Shown here: positions 53,341 to 64,000 of the stretch, in pieces
How the letters are laid out: each line of letters begins with the position of its first letter
How positions within the stretch are numbered: position 1 is the first letter of the stretch
DNA from: Globodera rostochiensis
Lineage: Eukaryota; Nematoda; Chromadorea; Rhabditida; Heteroderidae
Length of the DNA: 64,000 bases
Reading direction: 5' to 3'
Assembly (NCBI GenBank): GCA_018350325.1
Contig: JAEVLN010000001.1
Span: 1,415,501-1,479,500, forward strand
Made by a program: the position numbers and the translations under genes
Notes under the pieces: generated by a model
Seen by the model: the letters and a program-made list of their open reading frames with translations, nothing else
Databases searched by the model: none
What the model was told of the DNA's origin: nothing

Positions 53341-55160
53341 TTATGCTGAGCTGTAATCCATAATTGTTTACATCGTCAGTTCAACGCCTGTTATTGCTCA
53401 CTTTGTTTATTCATCTTTTAACCACAGCTTTAGTGTCAGTCCATCCCCCCGACCCCCGGGGTGAAATGCCCTCGGGCATCACAGTGAAAGAATCCCCGCC
53501 GCTGGAGAAGAAAACATTTGTAGCGACTTCATCCTCAGCCGATCCGATTCGCTCCATCGCTCACAATCCGTTGCGCGATGGCTGAAGATTTTTGGGGGTC
53601 GCCTGCTTGGAGACCGAGGTGGGATGAGTTGAGGAGGGAAGGTGAGGGAGGCAATCCAATTTTTATATGTCAATTGGCGGCGACTCGAGGAATTGAACTA
53701 GCTAGACTGGACTCGGTGGACGGGGCAAAGGGAGGAAAGTGGGGGGGGGAACAGCAAATTTCGACGATGGATTGGTCACAAATTAAAAAACTGGGCAGGA
53801 TTTAGTTGATCTCACCTCTTACAGGGATTTAACATCCGCCAATGATCTCCAAATGCCCCGAGGGGATATCCCAATTATGGTGGTGTGTCGTCAGATGCCC
53901 TCGCGGGGTTTATGCTTTGTTTTTCGCCGTTTCAAGAGATCGATCACTGGAGTTTTTTTGATTGAAATGAGGAGTGAAGGAAGATTCCAACCCTCCTACA
54001 ATTATCCAACAATCCACATCCATCATCTCTCAGCTAAACCCTAGTTGCTCACAGACCAAAGAAAGAAAACGAAAATTTATAATCATTATAAGAAAAGATG
54101 CTTTTTTCATTCCTTCATCATGCAATAAAATGTATCAAATTTCAGCAAATGCAAATTTATGTCCGGAGTGCACCATAATTTTGAAAGCATATTAACCCCG
54201 ACATTTGACACCAAATTGATATCAAAACCCGGAGAAGAAGCTGTTTGTGCCCCCACATTCTTTCGGCGCTTATCCACTTGTATTTGATGCTTGTCACTCC
54301 GCACTGAGTTAATTTGATTAGACGTACGGTGGTGGTGGAGGGGGGCGGGTGCGATTTTCCCCTTTTTGACCGACGGATCATCATCACAAATCCCCGTCTT
54401 ATAGTGCAGTTATCCCTGTTACTCGTCTCCCAATTTCTTGTCGCAATTCCCGCAGGCAAGCGCGACGACTTCATCGCCCAATCGCCTCCGGCGTCAAGTC
54501 CACACCATGGCACTTTCCGGATGAACGCCTTCGAACGGCGTGGAAGTGTTCGCAGAATTCACACGGATTTAATCCAATCAGCATCACCATCTTTATACTT
54601 CAACTCATCAACCTCACCATTATTCATCTTCATAGTCACCACCATTTCCCATTATTCGTTCCAACCCGGTTCAGACTCAATGCCACCTATCTTCTTCCTT
54701 CCTTCCTATCCCCATCAATCTTCATTATCGTTATTCATTCTTAAATCCAGCTTTTTCTTAGCATTCCCCGCCCTCCCTCATCTCATCAATTGAAATTCTT
54801 CTCATGTTACCGAAATGCGCCATAAATGTGCTAGACATATACATTGAGAAAGAATAGAGGATGAGTTGGATTTTGGACGGATGAATGGGCTGGCTGATCA
54901 CAACTAATGCCACTCACGAGCATCCCTCTCCCCGCCCCCAAATTTGTTCAAACTTTCTCCTAATACTCAGCGAACTTTCCCTCTCCAAAACGGTTGCGCA
55001 CCTCTTGAAATGAGCAGCAGAACAGCAGTTCTCATCCATCCATCCATCCCTCTGTATGTACAGCCTCCACCCCCCCAATTATCCAAAGTGCTAATCCGAC
55101 CCGATTGATCCAAAGTGACGGAGCCCTGCCGAAACGCAGTTCAATTTTAAGGATTTCTTA
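53341..55160. other. Spacer upstream of the repeat-protein gene, no firm gene
   Basis: Two open stretches could hide exons but lack a proper start or splice partners. About 53364-53585 encodes a signal-peptide-like hydrophobic run (LLLLTLFIHLLTTALVSV) but has no ATG. About 54314-54793 encodes a hydrophobic stretch (LSLLLVSQFLVAIPAGKR). Neither matches a family that I recognise. Confidence 0.3.
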
Positions 55161-58100
55161 ATGAGAAAATCGCCGCCAAATTTCCATCGGTGGCTGACCT
55201 TTTCGATCACTGCCCTCCTCTCCCCAGTCATCCTTTATGGCCATGTCATTTCATACCGATGCGAGGGGGACCAGGTGCTGATCGTCCAGGTGATGCATTT
55301 TTATTTTTCAAATTCAACTCTATCTATTATGTAAATTTTCCAGTCGTTTGGTAATGATACAATTCGAATGCATTGTCAGCGACTCAATTTATGTGGAAAC
55401 AAAAAACTGGTCGGTTTAATTGAAAGGGGTGGGATTATAAATGAAAGTTTGAATGCCTTATATGCCAACACCAGACTTGCCATTATGAACGGGCACAACC
55501 ATCTTGCGGTGGAAAAGGCAATTTTGTAGCGCATGTTACGCAAAGGCATTCGGATGCACCAGTGGTCAGGAATAAAATTAAGAATATTATGCTGATGATG
55601 GATTTTTATTCAAATGAGTATAAATGTTTTTTATAATTTGAATAATAAAATGTAGGAACATACATGTTGTGAATATGTACGGGCTCTGTCCAGCACAGAA
55701 CATGAGGCACCATCGTTTGGGGATGTACCCGGGTCAGTAAATCCGTGATCTTTTTGAAATTTGATTGAATTTATTTATTACTATTGATGGGGTTTTAAAA
55801 AGAATTTCTATTAAAATTAATTTCTAAAACAAACAAAACAGCCACGAGGGTAACGATTGTTTTGTGTATGAGTTACCGGACGGCACTGACAAGCAGACAA
55901 AAGCGTTGGATGAGGGGATCGAGCAGTTCACGGTGCTCAACAATGTGGATCAAATGCCTGTCCAGCTGAGTGGTGATCAGCATGGTCAAGTTGGCTATCG
56001 GCTAAGGCTGTTTCTGCTGCGTAGCAAAAGCCCTCCAGTTTTGTTGGTGAAAGGAATACATCGAGCAAAGTCAGTTTTGTGCGTTCAATTTTTTAAAGGC
56101 TAATCGGCAATAATAATTTTATTTAAAAAAGTTTAAAAAAACTGTTTCTATTACCAAACAAATATTTGCATTCGTTTAAACACAGAGAAGGATTTCGTGT
56201 GACCATCTGTCGGCCCCGGTGTGGGAAGCTGGACGAAGTACAAGCTGACAAGAAGAAGATGGGATTGGAGCCGAAATTGATGGTGCCAAATTGGGCAGCA
56301 GCAGCTTGGAGCTCTTGGACATCAACGACGTGGACATCGTGGAGTACAACAACATGGAACGGGACGAGGCTTAAGGGTCGAGGAAGGACGAGAGCAGATC
56401 GGTTGAGAGGCGGTGAGGAGAAGAAGGAGGATGCAGAAAGGAAACTGAACACGGGAAAGGAGAGAGAGGCTGAAGAGGAGCAGGGAAAGAAACGAAAAGC
56501 AGAAAAGGATGGTTGGAAGAAGGAAGATAGAGAGAAGAAAAAGAAAAAAGAAAATCTTGTGAAGGAAAAAGAAGGAGAAATGAGAAATAAAAACAATGGA
56601 AAAGTGGAAGAAAAAAGTAGGACCGGGCCAACTGAAGAATCCGGAACAGGAAATAGAATAAAAAATGGACCCGGAAGAAGCGTAACCGGAGACAAACCAG
56701 AAGAAATCGGAAGAAGAGAAAGTGAAACCACAATAAGTGGACCCGAAAGAAGCGGAACCAGTGACAAAACAGAAGCAACCGGAAGAAAGCAAAACGAAAA
56801 TGATTCTGGTTCCGGAAAAGATGGAAATGATGAAAAAACCGGAACGAATGGAACCGGAAGAACGGCAAACGGAAGAAGCGGGAAGGGTGACAAACCTGAA
56901 GAAACCGGTAGAAATCAAAACGGAAATGATTCTGGTACCGGAAAAGATGGAAATGAAGAAAAGACCGGAACGAATGGAACCGGAAGAACGGCAAACGGAA
57001 GAAGCGGGACGGGTGACAAACCTGAAGAAACCGGAAGAAGAGAAAGTGAAACCACGATAAGTGGACCCGGAAGAAGCGGAACCAGTGACAAAACAGAAGC
57101 AACCGGAAGAAAGCAGAACAGAAATAATTCTGATACCGGAAAAGATGGAAACGAGGAAAAGACCGAAGCCACCGGAACGAATAGAAATGGAATGCAAAAT
57201 TCCGGAAGAAGCGGGAAGGGAGACAAACCTGAAGAAACCGGAAGAAACCAAAACGGAAATGATTCTGGTTCCGGAAAAGATGGAAATGACGAAAAGACCG
57301 GAGCCACCGGAACGAATAGAAATAGAATGCAAAATTCCGGAAGAAGCGGGAAGGGAGACAGACCTGAAGAAACCGGAAGAAACCAAAACCCAAAAAATTC
57401 TAGTTCCGGAAAAGATGGAAATGAAGAAAAGACCGGAGAAACCGGAACGAATGGAAATGGAATGCAAAATTCCGTAAGAAGCGGGAAGGGAGACAAACCT
57501 GAAGAAACCGGAAGAAACCAAAACGGAAATGATTCTGGTTCCGGAAAAGATGGAAATGAAGAAAAGACCGGAGAAACCGGAACGAATGGAAATGGAATGC
57601 AAAATTCCGTAAGAAGCGGGAAGGGAGACAAACCTGAAGAAACCGGAAGAAACCAAAACGGAAATGATTCTGGTTCCGGAAAAGATGGAAATGACGAAAA
57701 GACCGGAGCCACCGGAACGAATAGAAATGGAATGCAAAATTCCGGAAGAAGCGGGAAGGGAGACAAACCTGAAGAAACCGGAAGAAACCAAAACGGAAAT
57801 GATTCTGGTTCCGGAAAAGATGGAAATGAAGAAAAGACCGGAGCCACCGGAACGAATAAAAATGGAATGCAAAATTCCGTAAGAAGCGGGAAGGGAGACA
57901 GACCTGAAGAAACCGGAAGAAACCAAAACCCAAAAAATTCTAGTTCCGGAAAAGATGGAAATGAAGAAAAGACCGGAGCCACCGAAACGAATAGAAATGG
58001 AATGCAAAATTCCGGAAGAAGCGGGAAGGGAGACAAACCTGAAGAAACCGGAAGAAACCAAAACGGAAATGATTCTGGTTCCGGAAAAGATGGAAATGAA

Positions 58101-61100
58101 GAAAAGACCGGAGCCACCGGAACGAATAAAAATGGAATGCAAAATTCCGGAAGAAGCGGGAAGGGAGACAAACCTGAAGAAACCGGAAGAAACCAAAACG
58201 GAAATGATTCTGGTTCCGGAAAAGATGGAAATGACGAAAAGACCGGAGCCACCGGAACGAATAGAAATGGAATGCAAAATTCCGGAAGAAGCGGGAAGGG
58301 AGACAAACCTGAAGAAACCGGAAGAAACCAAAACGGAAATGATTCTGGTTCCGGAAAAGATGGAAATGAAGAAAAGACCGGAGCCACCGGAACGAATGGA
58401 AATGGAATGCAAAATTCCGTAAGAAGCGGGAAGGGAGACAGACCTGAAGAAACCGGAAGAAACCAAAACCCAAAAAATTCTAGTTCCGGAAAAGATGGAA
58501 ATGAAGAAAAGACCGGAGCCACCGAAACGAATAGAAATGGAATGCAAAATTCCGGAAGAAGCGGGAAGGGAGACAAACCTGAAGAAACCGGAAGAAACCA
58601 AAACGGAAATGATTCTGGTTCCGGAAAAGATGGAAATGAAGAAAAGACCGGAGCCACCGGAACGAATAAAAATGGAATGCAAAATTCCGGAAGAAACGGG
58701 ACGGGTGACAAACCTGAAGAAACCGGAAGAAGAGAAAGTGAAACCACGATAAGTGGACCCGGAAGAAGCGGAACCAGTGACAAAACAGAAGCAACCGGAA
58801 GAAAGCAGAACAGAAATAATTCTGATACCGGAAAAGATGGAAACGAGGAAAAGACCGAAGCCACCGGAACGAATAGAAATGGAATGCAAAATTCCGGAAG
58901 AAGCGGGAAGGGAGACAAACCTGAAGAAACCGGAAGAAACCAAAACCCAAAAAATTCTAGTTTCGGAAAAGATGGAAACGAAGAAAAGACCGGAGAAACC
59001 GGAACGAATGGAAATGGAATGCAAAATTCCGGAAGAAGCGGGAAGGGAGACAAACCAAAAGAAACCGGAAGAAATCAAAACGGAAATGATTCTGGGTCCG
59101 GAAAAGATGGAAACGAAGAAAAGACCGGAGAAACCAGAACGAATGGAAATGGAATGCAAAATTACGGAAGAAGCGGGAAGGGAGACAAACCTGAAGAAAC
59201 CGGAAGAAACCAAAACCCAAAAAATTCTAGTTTCGGAAAAGATGGAAACGAAGAAAAGACCGGAGAAACCGGAACGAATGGAAATGGAATGCAAAATTCC
59301 GGAAGAAGCGGGAAGGGAGACAAACCAAAAGAAACCGGAAGAAATCAAAACGGAAATGATTCTGGGTCCGGAAAAGATGGAAACGAAGAAAAGACCGGAG
59401 AAACCAGAACGAATGGAAATGGAATGCAAAATTCCGGAAGAAACGGGACGGGTGACAAACTTGAAGAAACCGGAAGAAACCAAAACGGAAATGATTTTGG
59501 TTCCGGAAAAGATGGAAATGAAGAAAAGACCGTAGCCACCGGAACGAATAGAAATGGAATGCAAAATTCCGGAAGAAACGGGAAGGGAGACAAACCTGAA
59601 GAAACCGGAAGAAACCAAAACGGAAATGATTCTGGTTCCGGAAAAGATGGAAATGAAGAAAAGACCGGAGCCACCGGAACGAATAAAAATGGAATGCAAA
59701 ATTCCGGAAGAAACGGGACGGGTGACAAACCTGAAGAAACCGGAAGAAACCAAAACCCAAAAAATTCTAGTTCCGGAAAAGATGGAAATGAAGAAAAGAC
59801 CGGAGCCACCGAAACGAATAGAAATGGAATGCAAAATTCCGGAAGAAGCGGGAAGGGAGACAAACCTGAAGAAACCGGAAGAAACCAAAACGGAAATGAT
59901 TCTGGTTCCGGAAAAGATGGAAATGAAGAAAAGACCGGAGCCACCGGAACGAATAAAAATGGAATGCAAAATTCCGGAAGAAACGGGACGGGTGACAAAC
60001 CTGAAGAAACCGGAAGAAATCAAAACGGAAATGATTCTGGGTCCGGAAAAGATGGAAACGAAGAAAAGACCGGAGAAACCAGAACGAATGGAAATGGAAT
60101 GCAAAATTCCGGAAGAAACGGGACGGGTGACAAACTTGAAGAAACCGGAAGAAACCAAAACGGAAATGATTTTGGTTCCGGAAAAGATGGAAATGAAGAA
60201 AAGACGGGAGACACCGGAACGAATAGAAATGGAATGCAAAATTCCGGAAGAAGCGGGAAGGGAGATAAACCTGAAGAAACCGGAAGAAACCAAAACCCAA
60301 AAAATTCTAGTTTCGGAAAAGATGGAAACGAAGAAAAGACCAGAGAAACCGGAACGAATGGAAATGGAATGCAAAATTCCGGAAGAAACGGGACGGGTGA
60401 CAAACTTGAAGAAACCGGAAGAAACCAAAACGGAAATGGTTTTGGTTCCGGAAAAGATGGAAATGAAGAAAAGACCGTAGCCACCGGAACGAATGGAACC
60501 GGAGGAACGGCAAACGGAAGAAGCGGGACGGGTGACAAACCAGAAAAAACCGGAAGAAGAGAAATTGAAACCACGATAAGTGGACCCGGAAGAAGCGGAA
60601 CCAGTGACAAAACAGAAGCAACCGGAAGAAAGCAGAACAGAAATAATTCTGATACTGGAAAAGATGGAAACGAGGAAAAGACCGGAGCCACCGGAACGAA
60701 TGGAACCGGAGGAACGGCAAACGGAAGAAGCGGGACGGGTGACAAACCTGAAGAAACCGGAAGAAACCAAAACGGAAATGATTCTGGTTCCGGAAAAGAT
60801 GGAAATGAAGAAAAGACCGGAGACACCGGAACGAATAGAAATGGAATGCAAAATTCCGGAATAAGCGGGAAGGGAGACAAACCTGAAGAAACCGGAAGAA
60901 ACAAAAACGGAAATGATTCTGGTTCCGGAAAAGATGGAAACGAGGAAAAGACCGGAGCCACCGGAACGAATAGAAATGGAATGCAAAATTCCGGAAGAAA
61001 CGGGACGGGTGACAAACTTGAAGAAACCGGAAGAAACCAAAACGGAAATGATTCTGGTTCCGGAAAAGATGGAAATGAAGAAAAGACCGGAGACACCGGA

Positions 61101-64000
61101 ACGAATAGAAATGGAATGCAAAATTCCGGAATAAGCGGGAAGGGAGACAAACCTGAAGAAACCGGAAGAAACAAAAACGGAAATGATTCTGGTTCCGGAA
61201 AAGATGGAAACGAGGAAAAGACCGGAGCCACCGGAACGAATAGAAATGGAATGCAAAATTCCGGAAGAAACGGGACGGGTGACAAACTTGAAGAAACCGG
61301 AAGAAACCAAAACGGAAATGATTCTGGTTCCGGAAAAGATGGAAACGAGGAAAAGACCGGAGCCACCGGAACGAATAGAAATGGAATGCAAAATTCCGGA
61401 ATAAGCGGGAAGGGAGACAAACCTGAAGAAACCGGAAGAAACCAAAACGGAAATGATTCTGGTTCCGGAAAAGATGGAAATGAAGAAAAGACCGGAGACA
61501 CCGGAACGAATAGAAATGGAATGCAAAATTCCGGAATAAGCGGGAAGGGAGACAAAACCTGAGAAACCGAAGAAAACAAAACGGAAAATGATTCTGGTTC
61601 CGGAAAGAGGAAACTATGGAAACGAGGAAAAGACCGGAGCCACCGGAACGGAATAGAAATGGAATGCAAAATTCCGGAGGAAACGGGACGGGTGACAAAC
61701 TTGAAGGAACCGGATCGAAAACCAAAACGGAAAATGATTCTGGTTCCGGAAAAGATGGAAATGAATAAAAGACCGGAGACACCGGAAACGAATGAAAATG
61801 GAATGCAAAATTCCGAATATGCGGGAGGGAGACAAACCTGAAGAACTCGGAAGAAACAAAAACGAATGATGGACAAACCGGAAAATAGGAAGGAATAAAA
61901 ACCGGAACGAATAGAAAGGAATGCAAAATTCCGGAAGAAGCGGAAGGAGACAACTAAGAAACGGAAGAAGAAACCAAAACGGAATAATTCTGGTTCCGGA
62001 AAAGATGGAACATGAAAAGACCGGAGACCCGGAACGAATAGAAATGGAATGCAAAATTCCGGAATAAGCGGAAGGGAGACAAACCTAAGAAACCGGAAGA
62101 AACAAAACGAAATGATTCTGGTTCCGGAAAAGATGGAATCGAAGAAAAGACCGGAGCCACCGGACGAATAGAAATGGAATGCCAAAATTCCGGAAGAACG
62201 GGAAGGGAGACAAACCTGAAGAAACCGGAAGAAACCAAAACGGAAATGATTCTGGTTCCGGAAAAGATGGAAACGAGGAAAAGACCGGAGCCACCGGAAC
62301 GAATAGAAATGGAATGCAAAATTCCGGAATAAGCGGGAAGGGAGACAAACCTGAAGAAACCGGAAGAAACCAAAACGGAAATGATTCTGGTTCCGGAAAA
62401 GATGGAAATGAAGAAAAGACCGGAGACACCGGAACGAATAGAAATGGAATGCAAAATTCCGGAATAAGCGGGAAGGGAGACAAACCTGAAGAAACCGGAA
62501 GAAACAAAAACGGAAATGATTCTGGTTCCGGAAAAGATGGAAACGAGGAAAAGACCGGAGCCACCGGAACGAATAGAAATGGAATGCAAAATTCCGGAAG
62601 AAACGGGACGGGTGACAAACTTGAAGAAACCGGAAGAAACCAAAACGGAAATGATTCTGGTTCCGGAAAAGATGGAAATGAAGAAAAGACCGGAGACACC
62701 GGAACGAATAGAAATGGAATGCAAAATTCCGGAATAAGCGGGAAGGGAGACAAACCTGAAGAAACCGGAAGAAACAAAAACGGAAATGATTCTGGTTCCG
62801 GAAAAGATGGAAACGAGGAAAAGACCGGAGCCACCGGAACGAATAGAAATGGAATGCAAAATTCCGGAAGAAACGGGACGGGTGACAAACTTGAAGAAAC
62901 CGGAAGAAACCAAAACGGAAATGATTCTGGTTCCGGAAAAGATGGAAATGACGAAAAGACCGGAGCCACCGGAACGAATAGAAATGGAATGCAAAATTCC
63001 GGAAGAAGCGGGAAGGGAGACAGACCTGAAGAAACCGGAAGAAACCAAAACCCAAAAAATTCTAGTTCCGGAAAAGATGGAAATGAAGAAAAGACCGGAG
63101 CCACCGAAACGAATAGAAATGGAATGCAAAATTCCGGAAGAAGCGGGAAGGGAGACAAACCTGAAGAAACCGGAAGAAACAAAAACGGAAATGATTCTGG
63201 TTCCGGAAAAGATGGAAACGAGGAAAAGACCGGAGCCACCGGAACGAATAGAAATGGAATGCAAAATTCCGGAATAAGCGGGAAGGGAGACAAACCTGAA
63301 GAAACCGGAAGAAACAAAAACGGAAATGATTCTGGTTCCGGAAAAGATGGAAATGACGAAAAGACCGGAGCCACCGGAACGAATAGAAATGGAATGCAAA
63401 ATTCCGGAAGAAGCGGGAAGGGAGACAGACCTGAAGAAACCGGAAGAAACCAAAACCCAAAAAATTCTAGTTCCGGAAAAGATGGAAATGAAGAAAAGAC
63501 CGGAGCCACCGAAACGAATAGAAATGGAATGCAAAATTCCGGAAGAAGCGGGAAGGGAGACAAACCTGAAGAAACCGGAAGAAACAAAAACGGAAATGAT
63601 TCTGGTTCCGGAAAAGATGGAAACGAGGAAAAGACCGGAGCCACCGGAACGAATGGGACCGGAGGAACGGCAAAAGGAAGAAGCGGGACGGGTGACAAAC
63701 CTGAAGAAACCGGGAGAAACCAAAACGGAAATGATTCTGGTTCCGGAAAAGATGGAAACGAAGAAAATACCGGAGCCACCGGAACGAATAGAAATGGAAT
63801 GCAAAATTCCGGAAGAAGTGGGAAGGTAGACAGACCTGAAGAAACCGGAAGAAACCAAAACCCAAAAAATTCTAGTTCCGGAAAAGATGGAAACGAAGAA
63901 AAGACCGGAGCCACCGGAACGAATGGAACCGGAGGAACGGCAAACGGAAGAAGCGGGTCGGGTGACAAACCTGAAGAAACCGGAAGAAGAGAAAGTGAAA
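55161..64000 (+). CDS. Secreted protein: Cys-rich hedgehog-related-like N-domain plus giant 45-aa repeat (runs off the window)
   Basis: Exons 55161-55289, 55344-55409, 55475-55564, 55656-55732 and 55842-56069 join in phase to a long exon from 56186. A signal peptide is seen (WLTFSITALLSPVILYGHVI). The N-domain of about 190 residues has spaced Cys: CEGDQVLIVQ, MHCQRLNLCG, TCHYERAQPSCGGK, HTCCEYV, NDCFVYEL, and VTICRPRCGK at its end. Cys pattern and layout resemble nematode warthog/quahog hedgehog-related N-domains; this is inference. A Lys/Glu-rich linker leads, from about 56630, into 45-residue repeats (for example GNDSGSGKDGNEEKTGATG, then TNRNGMQNSGRSGKGDKPEE). The reading frame ends at 61562, but only because of one extra A in a repeat copy. 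Repeats resume from about 62.2 kb and stay open to the window edge, so the true 3' end, possibly with a Hint domain, lies outside. Confidence 0.7.
56630..64000 (+). repeat. 135-bp coding tandem repeat, about 50 copies
   Basis: The array period is 135 bp (45 codons), so copy number can change without shifting the frame. Three unit types alternate: a NQNGNDSGSG type, a NQNPKNSSSG type, and a longer RRESETTISGPG...RKQNRNNSD type that recurs near 56720, 57035, 58735, 60560 and the window end. Blocks of several units are duplicated (for example 57900-58170 against 58440-58710). No unit contains stops in most frames of either strand, so the long minus-strand frames here are artefacts. Confidence 0.9.

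Noticed and set aside
53364..53585. Signal-peptide-like short secreted protein
   Set aside because: The frame has no ATG before the hydrophobic stretch and no clear upstream exon, so a secreted effector could not be supported.
56123..63968. Very long open frames on the minus strand and in the second plus frame across the repeat array
   Set aside because: The 135-bp unit has almost no stop triplets in these frames, so openness is automatic. The encoded F/S/P-rich sequences have no start context or domains, and only the plus frame continues from the spliced signal-peptide exons.

Overview
This is eukaryotic DNA from a nematode, most likely a plant-parasitic tylenchid of the cyst-nematode type. 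Genes have many short introns (often 45-120 bp) and the flanks are AT-rich. One gene encodes an MLT-10-type moulting protein, a family known only from nematodes. The CaMKI, AP-2, APRT and RanBP9/10 homologues have nematode-type sequences. An unusually high share of the introns I could rebuild start with GC rather than GT (6 of roughly 80), which is reported for cyst nematodes. The species assignment is inference.

The layout from left to right is: an AP-2 transcription factor (minus, 63-3230); a stretch of nested transposable elements (about 5.0-8.35 kb); an hnRNP-C-like RRM protein with two zinc fingers (plus, 8.6-10.95 kb); a SYAP1/SAP47 BSD-domain protein (minus, 12.95-15.70 kb) whose largest intron is full of repeats; a transposon block (15.8-20.8 kb); RanBP9/10, a CTLH E3-ligase scaffold (plus, 21.7-25.8 kb, 17 exons), with a possible small membrane protein behind it; APRT of purine salvage (minus, 26.2-28.5 kb, 7 exons); a PDK1-type kinase without a PH domain (plus, 29.35-31.26 kb); CaMKI/cmk-1 (minus, 31.7-36.8 kb), carrying two transposon insertions in its introns; a gene-poor, repeat-rich stretch (36.9-44.6 kb) with a 1.4-kb minisatellite; a coiled-coil protein (plus, 44.6-47.5 kb); the MLT-10-like moulting protein (minus, 48.2-50.9 kb); a nested transposon (51.8-52.8 kb); and from 55.16 kb to the window end a secreted protein with a Cys-rich, hedgehog-related-like N-domain followed by a giant 45-residue tandem repeat.

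The exon models for RanBP9/10, cmk-1, PDK1, APRT, SYAP1 and MLT-10-like close in frame from start to stop with consistent splice phases, so these are well supported. The genes do not form one pathway. cmk-1 and PDK1 are signalling kinases lying tail to tail, and the MLT-10-like and hedgehog-related-like genes would both act in cuticle and moulting.

The most unusual content is the mobile DNA. One class has foldback architecture: both ends are inverted arrays of a short word, the core is a shared palindrome, and 8-10-bp target duplications flank the element. The word differs completely from element to element. A second class consists of hAT-like MITEs with TAGRG or CAGGG ends and exact 8-bp target duplications; several of these also carry their own reiterated palindromic word. 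At least two insertions are nested inside others and can be ordered in time. One foldback element appears to carry a captured coding fragment.
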